The notes under the pieces are model-generated. The model had not been told where the DNA came from. It did not search any database and worked only from the letters and a program-made list of their open reading frames with translations. The position numbers were made by a program, and so were the translations under genes. DNA of 61,550 nt from Bacteroidales bacterium (GTDB taxonomy: Bacteria > Bacteroidota > Bacteroidia > Bacteroidales > F082), in NCBI GenBank assembly GCA_024689285.1, contig JAILDR010000003.1:1-61550 (forward strand), in the 5' to 3' direction. Positions 42,383 through 51,529 of this stretch are shown in pieces. Each line of letters opens with the position of its first letter. The first letter of the stretch is position 1.

Positions 42383-44602
42383 ATGAGTAACAGTATTGTT
42401 TACATTGTGTTATGCGCCTCCATTTTGGCGCTGGCATTTGCTTACATCTTCTTCAAACAGATGATGAAGGAAGATGAAGGCACGGACTTAATGAAGAAAA
42501 TCGCTGCGTATGTCCGTAAGGGAGCTATGGCTTACCTGAAGCAGCAGTACAAAGTGGTGACTATCGTGTTCGTCGTTTTGGCTGTGGTTTTCTTAGTGAT
42601 GAGTCTTTTCCACTTGCAGAACGGCATCGTGTGGTTCGCATTCCTCACGGGCGGTTTCTTCTCAGGCTTGGCGGGCTTCTTCGGCATGAAGACGGCCACC
42701 TACGCCTCGGCGCGTACAGCCAACGCAGCCCGCAAGTCGCTCAACAGCGGTCTTCAAGTGGCTTTCCGTTCGGGTGCCGTTATGGGTCTCGTTGTGGTGG
42801 GTCTTGCCCTGCTCGACGTTTCCGTTTGGTTCCTTGTGCTGAATGGCACCGGTTTGCTTGCCGCTGTCGGAGCTGAGAACGACCTTATCACCATCACGAC
42901 CACCATGCTGACCTTCGGTATGGGTGCTTCCACTCAGGCCCTGTTTGCCCGTGTGGGTGGCGGTATCTACACCAAGGCTGCCGACGTCGGTGCTGACCTT
43001 GTGGGTAAGACTGAATACAACATCCCTGAGGACGACCCGCGCAACCCTGCCACCATCGCTGACAATGTGGGTGACAATGTGGGTGACGTCGCTGGTATGG
43101 GTGCTGACCTGTATGAATCATACGCCGGTTCCATCCTGGCCACTATGGCTCTGGGTGCTTCCGCTTTTGCCACTGCCGCCGTCGAAGGCTTGCAGTTCAA
43201 GGCCGTGCTTGCTCCTATGCTGATTGCCGCTGTGGGTGTACTGCTTTCCATTATCGGTATCTTCCTTGTGAAGACTAAGGAAAACGCTGGCATGAAAGAG
43301 CTTCTTGGCGCTTTGAGCCGTGGCACCAATGCTGCTGCTATTCTCATCGCTGTGGCCACTTTCGGCATCATGTATGTTCTCTTCGGTAAGGAAACGGGCG
43401 ACATGGCCAACATGTGGTGGCAAACTTCACTCTCTGTGGTGGTCGGTTTGCTGGCTGGCGTGATTATCGGAAAAGCTACCGAATACTATACCTCGCAGAG
43501 CTACAGGCCTACGCAAAAGGTGGCTGAAAGCTCGAAGACCGGTCCCGCTACGGTGATTATCTCCGGTTTGGGTCTCGGTATGCTCTCCACTGCTATCCCT
43601 GTTGTCACTGTGGGCTTCGCCATTGTTTTGGCTTATCTCTGCGCCAATGGTTTCAACATTGAGTTTACGGCTGCCAACCTTTCGAGAGGTCTTTATGGTA
43701 TCGGTATCGCTGCCGTGGGTATGCTCTCCACTTTGGGTATCACCTTGGCCACCGACGCCTACGGCCCCATCGCCGACAATGCTGGTGGTAACGCTGAAAT
43801 GAGCGGCCTCGAGCCCGAGGTGCGTAAGCGCACGGATGCTCTCGATGCTCTTGGCAACACCACTGCCGCCACGGGTAAGGGCTTCGCCATCGGTTCTGCC
43901 GCTCTGACTGCTTTGGCTCTGCTGGCCTCCTACGTTGAGGAAATCAAGATCGCTTTGATTCGTATCGGAGAAAACCTGCCGAATGGCGTTGAGGCTACCA
44001 AAGCCACTTTGGTCGACTTCATGGAAGCCTACAATGTCAACCTGATGAACCCCGTCGTTCTCGTCGGTGTGTTTATCGGCGCCATGATGGCCTTTGTGTT
44101 CTGCGGAATGACGATGAACGCTGTGGGTCGCGCTGCCCAGAAGATGGTGGAGGAAGTCCGCCGTCAGTTCAGCACCATCAAGGGTATCCTCGAAGGTAAG
44201 GCTGAGCCCGACTACGAGCGTTGTGTGGCTATCTCGACGAAGGGTGCCCAGCAGGAGATGCTGGTGCCTTCCATCCTCGCCATCCTCGTCCCGATTCTGA
44301 CGGGTGTTATCCTGGGTGTCCCCGGTGTCCTCGGTCTGTTGATTGGTGGTCTGAGCACGGGCTTCGTCCTCGCTGTCTTCATGGCCAACTCGGGCGGTGC
44401 CTGGGACAATGCCAAGAAGTATGTTGAGGAAGGCAACTTTGGCGGCAAGGGTTCTGAGAACCACAAGGCTACCGTCGTTGGCGACACCGTTGGTGACCCG
44501 TTCAAAGACACATCAGGTCCTTCGCTGAACATCCTTATCAAGCTGATGAGCATGGTGAGCATCGTTATGGCCGGTCTGACTGTTACCTGCCATCTGCTGT
44601 AA
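42383..44602 (+). CDS. hppA: membrane-bound ion-translocating pyrophosphatase, K+-dependent type
   Basis: A 739-residue protein with about 16 helices that couples pyrophosphate hydrolysis to Na+ and/or H+ pumping. The substrate site is present in DVGADLVGKTEYNIPEDDPR and in GDNVGDVAGMGADLYESY, together with DAYGPIADNAGGNAEMSGL. The GNTTAATGKG motif has Ala where K+-independent enzymes have Lys, so the enzyme should need K+. The K+-dependent group includes Na+ and dual Na+/H+ pumps, which are common in Bacteroidota; the ion cannot be settled here. It is monocistronic, with its own promoter and a strong terminator. Confidence 0.95.
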   Translation: MSNSIVYIVLCASILALAFAYIFFKQMMKEDEGTDLMKKIAAYVRKGAMAYLKQQYKVVTIVFVVLAVVFLVMSLFHLQNGIVWFAFLTGGFFSGLAGFFGMKTATYASARTANAARKSLNSGLQVAFRSGAVMGLVVVGLALLDVSVWFLVLNGTGLLAAVGAENDLITITTTMLTFGMGASTQALFARVGGGIYTKAADVGADLVGKTEYNIPEDDPRNPATIADNVGDNVGDVAGMGADLYESYAGSILATMALGASAFATAAVEGLQFKAVLAPMLIAAVGVLLSIIGIFLVKTKENAGMKELLGALSRGTNAAAILIAVATFGIMYVLFGKETGDMANMWWQTSLSVVVGLLAGVIIGKATEYYTSQSYRPTQKVAESSKTGPATVIISGLGLGMLSTAIPVVTVGFAIVLAYLCANGFNIEFTAANLSRGLYGIGIAAVGMLSTLGITLATDAYGPIADNAGGNAEMSGLEPEVRKRTDALDALGNTTAATGKGFAIGSAALTALALLASYVEEIKIALIRIGENLPNGVEATKATLVDFMEAYNVNLMNPVVLVGVFIGAMMAFVFCGMTMNAVGRAAQKMVEEVRRQFSTIKGILEGKAEPDYERCVAISTKGAQQEMLVPSILAILVPILTGVILGVPGVLGLLIGGLSTGFVLAVFMANSGGAWDNAKKYVEEGNFGGKGSENHKATVVGDTVGDPFKDTSGPSLNILIKLMSMVSIVMAGLTVTCHLL

Positions 44603-44626
44603 AGTATTGGTAAATAAGTATTGAAT

Positions 44627-44670
44627 GCGCATTGCTTTAGAATTCACAATTAAAGCAATGCGCTTTTTTT
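44627..44670 (+). terminator. terminator of the pyrophosphatase gene
   Basis: Perfect 13-base arms GCGCATTGCTTTA and TAAAGCAATGCGC with an 11-base loop, followed directly by seven T residues. Confidence 0.92.
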
Positions 44671-44738
44671 GGTGTATTGTTCTTTCTTTAAACTACGATA
44701 AATTCCGGTTTTTCTTTTCTAACGTACGATAAAATCCG

Positions 44739-44771
44739 AAAAAGCCCTGCTTGCGCGAGGCTTTATTTTTT
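44739..44771 (+). terminator. possible second terminator-like hairpin
   Basis: AAAGCC and GGCTTT arms around a GC-rich loop, followed by ATTTTTT. Just before it, tacgataaa(a)ttccg occurs twice as an imperfect direct repeat (about 44694-44738). No gene was seen in 44671-44890. Confidence 0.45.
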
Positions 44772-44890
44772 GTTTAGGGGAAGAAGGGGCCGTGGCGGAT
44801 TGCAATTCAATGACACCTGACACTCATGACAATGGTCCATGAGAAAATCCACAAAAATTCACTTTTTTCTCAACACTTTGCGAAAATCAC

Positions 44891-44898
44891 TATATTTG
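44891..44898 (+). promoter_or_regulatory. -7 element of the NfnAB-fusion gene
   Basis: TATATTTG matches TAnnTTTG, 44 bases before ATG 44943. Confidence 0.6.
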
Positions 44899-44942
44899 CG
44901 GTGCAAATTGCTTGAATACTAACTCAAAAACTACCTTATAGT

Positions 44943-47213
44943 ATGTTTGAAATTATTCACAAAGAAACCTTCGCGGCTGAGACTTACCTCATGGACGTCT
45001 ATGCGCCGCGTATTGCTCATTCAGCCCTTCCGGGCCAGTTCCTCATCGTTAAGATGGAAGAGAACTCTGAGCGTATTCCATTGACCATCAGTGACTATCA
45101 TCGCGTCAGGGGGACGGTGACCATCGTCTTTAAGGCTATCGGTGAGTCGACAAAGAAGATGGCCGAATTCAAGGAAGGCGACCGCTTTGCCGACATCGTG
45201 GGCCCCTTGGGCAAGCCTTCTGAGTTTGCCACGATGACTGCCGAGGAACTGCGCAAGCGTTCATTCGTTTTCATCGGTGGCGGTGTGGGTATCGCTCCCA
45301 TCTATCCTCAGGTGAAGTGGCTGAACGACCACGGTGCCACAGCCGACTGTATCATCGGCGCCCGTACCAAGGACTTGCTTATTTTCGAAAAGGAACTGGC
45401 TGAGGTGAGCAACCTGTACGTCACTTCCGACGACGGCTCCACGGGCCGTAAGGGTCTGGTTACCGATGTGCTGCGTCAGTTAGTGGCCAGCGGTAAAGTC
45501 TATGATGAGGCTGTGGCCATCGGCCCGATGATTATGATGAAGTTTGCCACGAAGACCTGCGAGGAGCTGGGCATCCGTTGCACGGTGTCGCTCAACTCGA
45601 TTATGGTTGACGGCACGGGTATGTGCGGTGCCTGCCGCGTGAGCATCGGTGGAAAGACCAAGTTCACCTGCATCGACGGTCCCGAGTTCCTGGGTAAAGA
45701 CGTTGATTTTGACGGCGCCATGAAACGCCAGGCCATGTATAATAATGTGGAGACCCGCAAGCAGCTTGAGGCCGAGGAGAAAGCCGAAGGCCACAAGTGC
45801 CACATTGGCGGCATCTCTGAGGAGACTTTCGACAAGAAAAAGCGTGTGCCTTGCCCTGAACAGAAGCCTGAAATCCGCGCCCACAACTTTGATGAGGTCT
45901 GTTTTGGCTATTCGGCGGATATGGCCATCATGGAGGCCCAGCGTTGCCTCAACTGCAAGAGCCCGCAGTGTGTGGCCCATTGCCCCGTCAATGTGAACAT
46001 TCCCGGCTTTATCGCCCGTGTCGCCAAAGGCGACTTTGAGGGTGCTGCCGGCGTCATCAGCTGCGACTCGGCTTTGCCTGCCGTCTGCGGCCGTGTGTGC
46101 CCGCAGGAGAGCCAGTGCGAGGGCAGCTGCGTGATGGGCAAGAAGTTTGAGCCTATCGCCATCGGTAAGCTGGAACGCTTTGTGGGCGACTATGCCATCG
46201 AGCACGACTTGCACTTCAACAGCCAGAGCATCCCGAACGGCCACAAGGTGGCTATCATCGGCAGCGGCCCTTCAGGCCTGACCTGCGCCAAAGACCTGCT
46301 CTCGATGGGTTATGATGTCACCATCTTCGAGGCCTTGCACGAGATGGGCGGCGTGTTGGTGTATGGCATCCCGTCGTTCCGTCTGCCTAAGGACACCGTC
46401 GTGAAGAAAGAGGTGGAGAGCGTCCGCCGCTTGGGTGCCAAGTTTGAGAAAGACGTTGTGGTGGGCCGCACCATCACCATCGACGAGCTGATGCACCGCG
46501 AGGGCTTCGAGGCTGTCTTCGTAGGCTCGGGTGCCGGTTTCCCGATGATGCTCAACGTGCCGGGCGAAAACCTCTGCGGTGTGGTGTCGGCCAACGAGTT
46601 CCTGACCCGCAACAATCTGCTTTTCGCCTATAAGGAAGGCTACGAGACCCCGAACTATGTCGGCAAGAAAGTCGCTGTGGTCGGTGGCGGCAACGTGGCT
46701 ATGGATGCCGCACGCACAGCCTTGCGTCTCGGTGCCGAGGTGCATATCGTCTACCGCCGCTCGGAGGCTGAGCTGCCTGCCAGGGTGGAGGAGGTGCACC
46801 ACGCCAAGGAAGAAGGCGTCATGTTCGACCTGCTGACAGCTCCTGTCGAGGTATTGGGTGATGAAAACGGCTGGGTGAAAGGCTTCAAGTGCGTGAAATG
46901 TGAGCTTGGCGAGCCTGACGCTTCAGGCCGTCGCAGCCCCGTTCCGGTGGAAGGCTCTGAGTTTGTTCTTGATGTCGACATGATTATCATGGCTCTGGGT
47001 ACCTCACCCAACCCGCTGATTGGCAGCACGACCCGCAACCTCGACCTCAACCGCAAGGGTTGCATCGTGGCCGATGAAGTGGGAACCACCTCACGTCCCG
47101 GCATTTTTGCCGGTGGCGATGCTGTAAGCGGTGCCGCTACCGTCATCCTCGCTATGGGTGCAGGTAAGAAAGCCGCCAAGGCCATTGATGAGTATATCAA
47201 GAGCCTGCATTGA
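44943..47213 (+). CDS. NfnA-NfnB fusion: ferredoxin:NADP+ oxidoreductase / glutamate synthase small-subunit-like
   Basis: A 756-residue fusion. Residues 1-270 are an NfnA/PyrK-like FAD reductase, with PGQFLIVKM, RIPLTISDY, FIGGGVGIAPIYPQVK and the [2Fe-2S] ligands in CGACRVSIGGKTKFTC. Residues 320-756 are NfnB/GltD-like: iron-sulfur Cys clusters in CLNCKSPQCVAHCPVN and CGRVCPQESQCEGSC, then two Rossmann folds IIGSGPSG and VVGGGNVAMD, and the final GGDAVSG FAD motif. In anaerobes NfnAB couples NADH and reduced ferredoxin to NADP+ reduction by electron bifurcation. In Bacteroidales the two subunits are commonly fused and mislabelled DHOD/glutamate synthase. It is flanked by its own promoter and terminator. 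Confidence 0.93.
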   Translation: MFEIIHKETFAAETYLMDVYAPRIAHSALPGQFLIVKMEENSERIPLTISDYHRVRGTVTIVFKAIGESTKKMAEFKEGDRFADIVGPLGKPSEFATMTAEELRKRSFVFIGGGVGIAPIYPQVKWLNDHGATADCIIGARTKDLLIFEKELAEVSNLYVTSDDGSTGRKGLVTDVLRQLVASGKVYDEAVAIGPMIMMKFATKTCEELGIRCTVSLNSIMVDGTGMCGACRVSIGGKTKFTCIDGPEFLGKDVDFDGAMKRQAMYNNVETRKQLEAEEKAEGHKCHIGGISEETFDKKKRVPCPEQKPEIRAHNFDEVCFGYSADMAIMEAQRCLNCKSPQCVAHCPVNVNIPGFIARVAKGDFEGAAGVISCDSALPAVCGRVCPQESQCEGSCVMGKKFEPIAIGKLERFVGDYAIEHDLHFNSQSIPNGHKVAIIGSGPSGLTCAKDLLSMGYDVTIFEALHEMGGVLVYGIPSFRLPKDTVVKKEVESVRRLGAKFEKDVVVGRTITIDELMHREGFEAVFVGSGAGFPMMLNVPGENLCGVVSANEFLTRNNLLFAYKEGYETPNYVGKKVAVVGGGNVAMDAARTALRLGAEVHIVYRRSEAELPARVEEVHHAKEEGVMFDLLTAPVEVLGDENGWVKGFKCVKCELGEPDASGRRSPVPVEGSEFVLDVDMIIMALGTSPNPLIGSTTRNLDLNRKGCIVADEVGTTSRPGIFAGGDAVSGAATVILAMGAGKKAAKAIDEYIKSLH

Positions 47214-47233
47214 TACCCTTTACAATGAAAGCC

Positions 47234-47269
47234 AAAGAGACTCTCCAGTTCAGTGGAGGGTCTCTTTTT
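47234..47269 (+). terminator. terminator of the NfnAB-fusion gene
   Basis: Arms AAAGAGACTCTCCA and TGGAGGGTCTCTTT pair over 14 positions (one G-T), with a 6-base loop, then a T-run. Confidence 0.9.
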
Positions 47270-47270
47270 G

Positions 47271-47358
47271 GTTAGAGGTAGGTCGGTGGTAAGTCGAAGG
47301 AATGTCGGTGTTACATAAAAGGTGATCAAAAGGGGAGTAAAAGGGGAGTAAAACCAAT
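47271..47358. repeat. 11-bp-period tandem repeat array C
   Basis: Eight 11-base units begin directly after the terminator: gttagaggtag, gtcggtggtaa, gtcgaaggaat, gtcggtgttac, ataaaaggtga, tcaaaagggga, gtaaaagggga and gtaaaaccaat. Adjacent units are alike while the two ends are not. It has the same period as arrays A, B and D. Confidence 0.85.
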
Positions 47359-47384
47359 AGAAACGGAAACGATTGGTTTACAGT

Positions 47385-47684
47385 TTATTCCTTAATCTCC
47401 ACATAAAACACAACTGGGTCGTCATCTTCGCAGAATGATTCGTCGGTACAATATTGTCCCGTTTTCCCGTCTTCCTGGAAAAGATAGAGCGACACTTTCT
47501 TAAATGGGATGGGTTGCCCTTGTTGGCTGAAACGAATGATATCGGCGTCGGTGAGGCCTTCCATCTTCATCATTTTCAGCATCATGGCAAGGTCAAGGTT
47601 AACGTTCAGCAGGTCGCCTTTCCATTCGATGCAGATGACGGCTGTGGTGTAGAGCCTGAAATTATTGACTTCTATTTTCTTCAT
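47385..47684 (-). CDS. small unknown acidic protein
   Basis: A 99-residue cytoplasmic protein that I do not recognise. It is Met-rich in the middle (LAMMLKMMKMEGLTD) and ends in an acidic CTDESFCEDDDPVVFYVEI. A beta-alpha-beta pattern is likely. ATG 47684 gives MKKIEVNNF; a longer frame would need a TTG at 47708. It stands alone between array C and the divergent MORN-type gene, with no clear promoter. Codon use is like its neighbours, so it is probably real. Confidence 0.6.
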   Translation of the reverse strand: MKKIEVNNFRLYTTAVICIEWKGDLLNVNLDLAMMLKMMKMEGLTDADIIRFSQQGQPIPFKKVSLYLFQEDGKTGQYCTDESFCEDDDPVVFYVEIKE

Positions 47685-47775
47685 GACTTCATAGTTTTGA
47701 GACCCCAAAATTGCGAAAAAAAACTGGATTTAGAAGAATTTGCACGGAAATTGCAATGGATTGATATGTTTTTAC

Positions 47776-47783
47776 TAATTTTG
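47776..47783 (+). promoter_or_regulatory. -7 element of the MORN-TonB receptor operon
   Basis: TAATTTTG matches TAnnTTTG, 26 bases before ATG 47809. TTG at 47751-47753 is 22 bases upstream and could be the -33 box. Confidence 0.6.
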
Positions 47784-47808
47784 TCCATCGTTAAAAATAT
47801 CAACAGAG

Positions 47809-48471
47809 ATGAATAAGAATTTGATTATCATTATCTTGGTTTTGTTTGCAACACCTATGTTCGCACAAACCATCGAAACAGTGGATGTCAGCAAGGCTCC
47901 TAATGGCGTTTTCAAGGCTTCGGCCCATGACTGCAAAATTGAAGGTACAGTGGTCAATGGCCAGAAGGAAGGAACATGGATTGAGTATTTCAACAGCAAT
48001 ACCTATCTTCCCAAGAAAATCGTCAATTACCAAAACGGCAAGCGCAACGGCGTTTTTGTGGAAATCGATAAGACGGGTTCCATTACAAAAAAAGCTGAGT
48101 ATAAGGACGATAAGCTTGACGGGCAAGTCAGCGAATGGTATCGTGGCGGTCGACTCTCCAAACTGAACACCTACAAAGCGGGTATCATGGAAGGCGAGCA
48201 AATCCTCTGCTACGAGAAGGGTGGCAATCTTGAGGTGGCGAACTACAAGAACGGTCAGCGTGATGGTTTGACCACTTGGTATTATGAGAACGGCAACAAG
48301 AAAATGACCATCGAGTATACGAACGGCCAGTTCAATGGCAAGCAGGAGACCTTCTACAGCGATGGCTCTCTGAAGAGTGAATCCAATTACTCGAAGGGCA
48401 AGCAACAAGGCAAGACCAAGACATACAAGCAAAAAGCCCCTGTTGGTTTTGACAATGCTAAGAAGAAATAG
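47809..48471 (+). CDS. secreted MORN-repeat (YwqK-type) protein
   Basis: A 220-residue exported protein (signal peptide ending MFAQ, residue 20). It holds about six MORN-type repeats of the pattern Tyr-x-x-Gly-x-x-x-Gly-x-x-x-x-(Trp/Phe)-Tyr-x-(Asp/Asn)-Gly, for example NYKNGQRDGLTTWYYENGNK and YTNGQFNGKQETFYSDGS. Such repeats form beta-hairpin scaffolds. In databases similar proteins are named 'toxin-antitoxin system YwqK family antitoxin', but no toxin gene is present here, so a scaffold or surface role is more likely. Its last 17 bases overlap the TonB-dependent receptor gene. Confidence 0.85.
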   Translation: MNKNLIIIILVLFATPMFAQTIETVDVSKAPNGVFKASAHDCKIEGTVVNGQKEGTWIEYFNSNTYLPKKIVNYQNGKRNGVFVEIDKTGSITKKAEYKDDKLDGQVSEWYRGGRLSKLNTYKAGIMEGEQILCYEKGGNLEVANYKNGQRDGLTTWYYENGNKKMTIEYTNGQFNGKQETFYSDGSLKSESNYSKGKQQGKTKTYKQKAPVGFDNAKKK

Positions 48472-50407
48472 GCGGAATATCATACTCCTGTTTTTCTTTC
48501 TGGCTGCAACAAAGCTCTATGCCCAAGATACCATCACCCTGAAAATCGTCGAGGTAACGGCGGAACGAGAAAGGGTGGAGGCTGTCAAGCCTTTGGTGAT
48601 GAGGAAGTTGGATACAATCGTTCTGAAAACAAAAAGCACCGCCACGCTCTCGGAACTGCTCATCCAACACAGTCCCGTTTTCATCAAGACCTATGGTCCC
48701 GGTGGCGTTTCGACGGCATCCTTTCGTGGCACTACGGCCAGCCATACACTTGTGCTTTGGAATGGTTTTCAGCTCAACGCGCCTACTTTGGGGCAGGTTG
48801 ATTTCAGCACAATTCCCGTTTTTCTGATCGACGATGTCAGTCTCAATTGGGGCAGTGGTACTTCAAGCAACAGTGGCGGCTTGGGCGGAACGGTCAACAT
48901 TGACAACAGCAACCATTTCGGCGATGGATTGCTGCTCGACGTGAAACGCACTTTTGGCAGTTTCAGTACCTTCGGCAGTTATTATACCATAGGTTATTAC
49001 GGCAAGAAAGTGTCTGTCCGTGTGAAGACCTATCGTAACTCGTCGGAGAACGATTTCCTATATTACAACAATGCGGTATTGGATACAAACAGGTGGATGA
49101 AACAGCGTAATGCCGATTTCGTCGACTATGGTGTGATGCCTGAAGTGAGTTTCATGCTGAAAAACAGTATCATAAGCATATCATCGTGGAACCAGTGGAA
49201 CGACCGCAATCTGCCTCCCATCATGACTAATGTCAGCAACAGGAATTTCGAGGAATGGACCAAGGACAATTTCTCGCGCAATTTTGTTTCGTTCAAGACG
49301 TTCTGGAATACGGGCAACCTGCAATTGAAATCGGCTGCTTTCATTGAGAACCAACGCTATTTCCTTGAAGTACGCAACCCTGATACCTATGATTTCGTTA
49401 CAGGCATCAATTCCATCAACAAGGCCTTGGTGCTGCACCAAATCGCCAACCTTGAGCAGCAACTCTACAAGACATGGACCTTGAAGGCGAAGCTGCAATG
49501 GGATAACGAGAGGGTCAATTCCAACAACTACGAAGGGCAGAAACAGCGTAATGTGATTTCAGCCTATGCAGCTGTCAATGGTGAACCTTTCAAGATGGCA
49601 AATCTCAATCTCACAGCACGTTATGACTGGACCGACGGCAAGCCTATGGGCTTGTTCCCGACGGCAACTTTTTCATATCAGTTGCCATTCTTCAAGGTTT
49701 TGAGCTTCACTTTGGGCTATAGCCACAACTACCGTAACCCTTCGTTGAATGACCTCTATTGGTATCCGGGTGGCAATCCAGACCTGTTGCCCGAAAATGG
49801 TCGCACTGGTGACTTGGCCATCAAAGTCAACGTACAAAGCGGTCCGTTCAAACTTGACCTTCGCACGGGCGGCTACCTCTCGAAGGTGCGAAACTGGATT
49901 CAATGGAAACCGAGCTTCTACCGTTACTGGGTGCCCGAAAATGTGGCTTTGGTTTTTGCACGTGGTATTGAGACCCACCTTGATGTGTCGTTTGTCAAGG
50001 ATGACTGGAAGTTGAGCCTTTCGGGCAACTATGTCTATACCGTAACCACTGATGAAAGCGAAAGTGCAGTTGCACAGGGTGTTAACGGAAAACAACTGAT
50101 TTACATTCCACAGCATCACGGCAACCTGTTTTTCAACGTGCATTGGAAGACATGGAGCATGAACTATACAATGGAAGTCACGGGACGTCGCAGCACATCA
50201 TACGCTGATGAGGAATCGTTTCCTTTGCTGCCTTACACATTGCACCATATTGCCTTGGGCAAACAATTCGAACAATTCTATATCGAGCTGCGTTGCAACA
50301 ATTTCACAAATCGGGATTATCAAAATGTCATCTGGCGTGCTATGCCAGGACGTAGTTTTGAACTGATGCTGAATTATCATTTTGCGCAGCCCAAAGAAAA
50401 AGAATAG
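48455..50407 (+). CDS. TonB-dependent outer-membrane receptor (BtuB/CirA-like)
   Basis: A 650-residue receptor. After a short signal peptide ending KLYAQ, the plug domain contains LSELLIQHSPVFIKTYGPGG, ASFRGTTASHTLVLWNG and SNSGGLGGTVNID. A 22-strand-type barrel follows, with YSHNYRNPSLNDLYWYPGGN near the extracellular side and a terminal Phe-containing strand (FELMLNYHF). It is smaller than SusC and resembles vitamin B12, heme or siderophore receptors; the ligand is unknown. ATG 48455 begins MLRRNRRNIILLFFF and overlaps the MORN gene by 17 bases; the upstream frame to 48377 lies inside that gene. Confidence 0.9.
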   Translation: MLRRNRRNIILLFFFLAATKLYAQDTITLKIVEVTAERERVEAVKPLVMRKLDTIVLKTKSTATLSELLIQHSPVFIKTYGPGGVSTASFRGTTASHTLVLWNGFQLNAPTLGQVDFSTIPVFLIDDVSLNWGSGTSSNSGGLGGTVNIDNSNHFGDGLLLDVKRTFGSFSTFGSYYTIGYYGKKVSVRVKTYRNSSENDFLYYNNAVLDTNRWMKQRNADFVDYGVMPEVSFMLKNSIISISSWNQWNDRNLPPIMTNVSNRNFEEWTKDNFSRNFVSFKTFWNTGNLQLKSAAFIENQRYFLEVRNPDTYDFVTGINSINKALVLHQIANLEQQLYKTWTLKAKLQWDNERVNSNNYEGQKQRNVISAYAAVNGEPFKMANLNLTARYDWTDGKPMGLFPTATFSYQLPFFKVLSFTLGYSHNYRNPSLNDLYWYPGGNPDLLPENGRTGDLAIKVNVQSGPFKLDLRTGGYLSKVRNWIQWKPSFYRYWVPENVALVFARGIETHLDVSFVKDDWKLSLSGNYVYTVTTDESESAVAQGVNGKQLIYIPQHHGNLFFNVHWKTWSMNYTMEVTGRRSTSYADEESFPLLPYTLHHIALGKQFEQFYIELRCNNFTNRDYQNVIWRAMPGRSFELMLNYHFAQPKEKE

Positions 50408-50449
50408 GTGGAGTGCTATATTGTTGAAATCCAATCTAATCCAGACTAT

Positions 50450-51529
50450 ATGATGATGCATTTAAACATAAGAAGAAACTGTTTCAAGCGTTTGTGCGTA
50501 GCTTTGTTGCTTTTTGCATCCTTTTCGACAGCCATTGCTCAAGGCACAAGTTTCCGTGATGGCCTTTTCCGTTATTCACCCATGGGGCGCAGTCTGCTTT
50601 CTGACATGCACCCTGATTTCATTAGGGCGGATGTGGCCAGCATCACCAACCATTCTGAATGGGATTGGGGGCAGACGGGAGAGTCCATGCGCCTGAACAC
50701 CTTTGGCTGGCTTGGCTTTGGCCTGCCTGTTTGGAGCGGTAATATATCCAATGAAAAAAATGCCCTGTCTGTCACATTGTCAACTGCTGCATCGTGTTGG
50801 CTGGATTTGTTCGAACCCGTTACCGCTCCGGTGGTTAATGCGGATTGGCGCATTGCCTTGCCTACCGTGTCCTATTTGCACAGGACCGGACTGGAAGGGC
50901 TGAAAAACTTTCAAGTCTCCGTTTCGTTGTTCAAGCATGAGAGCACCCATGTGGGCGATGAGATTGTGTTGCAGCATGTTAATCATGGGTTCCCGATACA
51001 TCGTGTGAATGTCAGTTACAATTATTCCGAGTACGCCATCACCTTAAACGACCCCGAGGAGATTTATGAGCCCTATCACACGTTAAGGTTGGGTGTTATG
51101 CTGCTATGGAATTTCAAGAAAGGCTGGTATTTCATCGATTCCACCGATGGAGACGCATCTCTTGCCCATCCGAAGAACTCTCCGTGGGAGGCTTATTTGC
51201 AGTACCAATACCAAACCCGTGCCTCAAAGCATGGATTTCAAGGCGTTGCGGCGCTGGAAGTCCGCAACAGGGTTTTGTATGGATATCCTGTGTTTGATTG
51301 GGCTTGCGATGAATTTGGCATTACCTCGTTGAACTATGAAACGCAAGAAGAGACAAGGATATTCACCTACAACCTGTTTTTAGGGGTCAGGTTCTGTAAT
51401 CCCAAATATGATGGATTGTTTTCACGCGTTTCCCTCGGACTGCGTGCCTATCATGGCAACAATCCGCACGGACAGTTCCGTAATCACAAGAATTTCAACC
51501 AAATCGGGGCTTGTCTTGTTATTCAGTAA
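50450..51529 (+). CDS. DUF1207-like outer-membrane beta-barrel protein
   Basis: A protein of about 359 residues with a signal peptide (ending TAIAQ). The DUF1207-like pattern is visible: VNADWRIALPTVSYLHRTGL, then SLFKHESTHVGDEIVL, which corresponds to the family's His-x-Ser-Ser-His-x-Gly-Asp-Glu segment. Alternating hydrophobic strands and aromatic girdles suggest an outer-membrane barrel. Start may be ATG 50450, 50453 or 50456; the frame to 50408 would use GTG directly after the receptor stop. It follows the TonB receptor after 42 bases and may work with it. The 3' end overlaps convergent pyrG by 11 bases. Confidence 0.72.
   Translation: MMMHLNIRRNCFKRLCVALLLFASFSTAIAQGTSFRDGLFRYSPMGRSLLSDMHPDFIRADVASITNHSEWDWGQTGESMRLNTFGWLGFGLPVWSGNISNEKNALSVTLSTAASCWLDLFEPVTAPVVNADWRIALPTVSYLHRTGLEGLKNFQVSVSLFKHESTHVGDEIVLQHVNHGFPIHRVNVSYNYSEYAITLNDPEEIYEPYHTLRLGVMLLWNFKKGWYFIDSTDGDASLAHPKNSPWEAYLQYQYQTRASKHGFQGVAALEVRNRVLYGYPVFDWACDEFGITSLNYETQEETRIFTYNLFLGVRFCNPKYDGLFSRVSLGLRAYHGNNPHGQFRNHKNFNQIGACLVIQ

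Noticed and set aside
43427..44464. Long minus-strand frame (345 codons) antisense to the pyrophosphatase gene
   Set aside because: It lies wholly inside a strongly conserved gene; its His/Asp/Thr-rich content is a shadow of the codon use.
45480..46244. Minus-strand frame (254 codons) inside the NfnAB-fusion gene
   Set aside because: It is a shadow frame; the plus-strand protein has clear motifs throughout.
47809..48471. Antitoxin of a toxin-antitoxin pair
   Set aside because: The YwqK label rests on MORN repeats only; the protein has a signal peptide and no toxin gene is adjacent.
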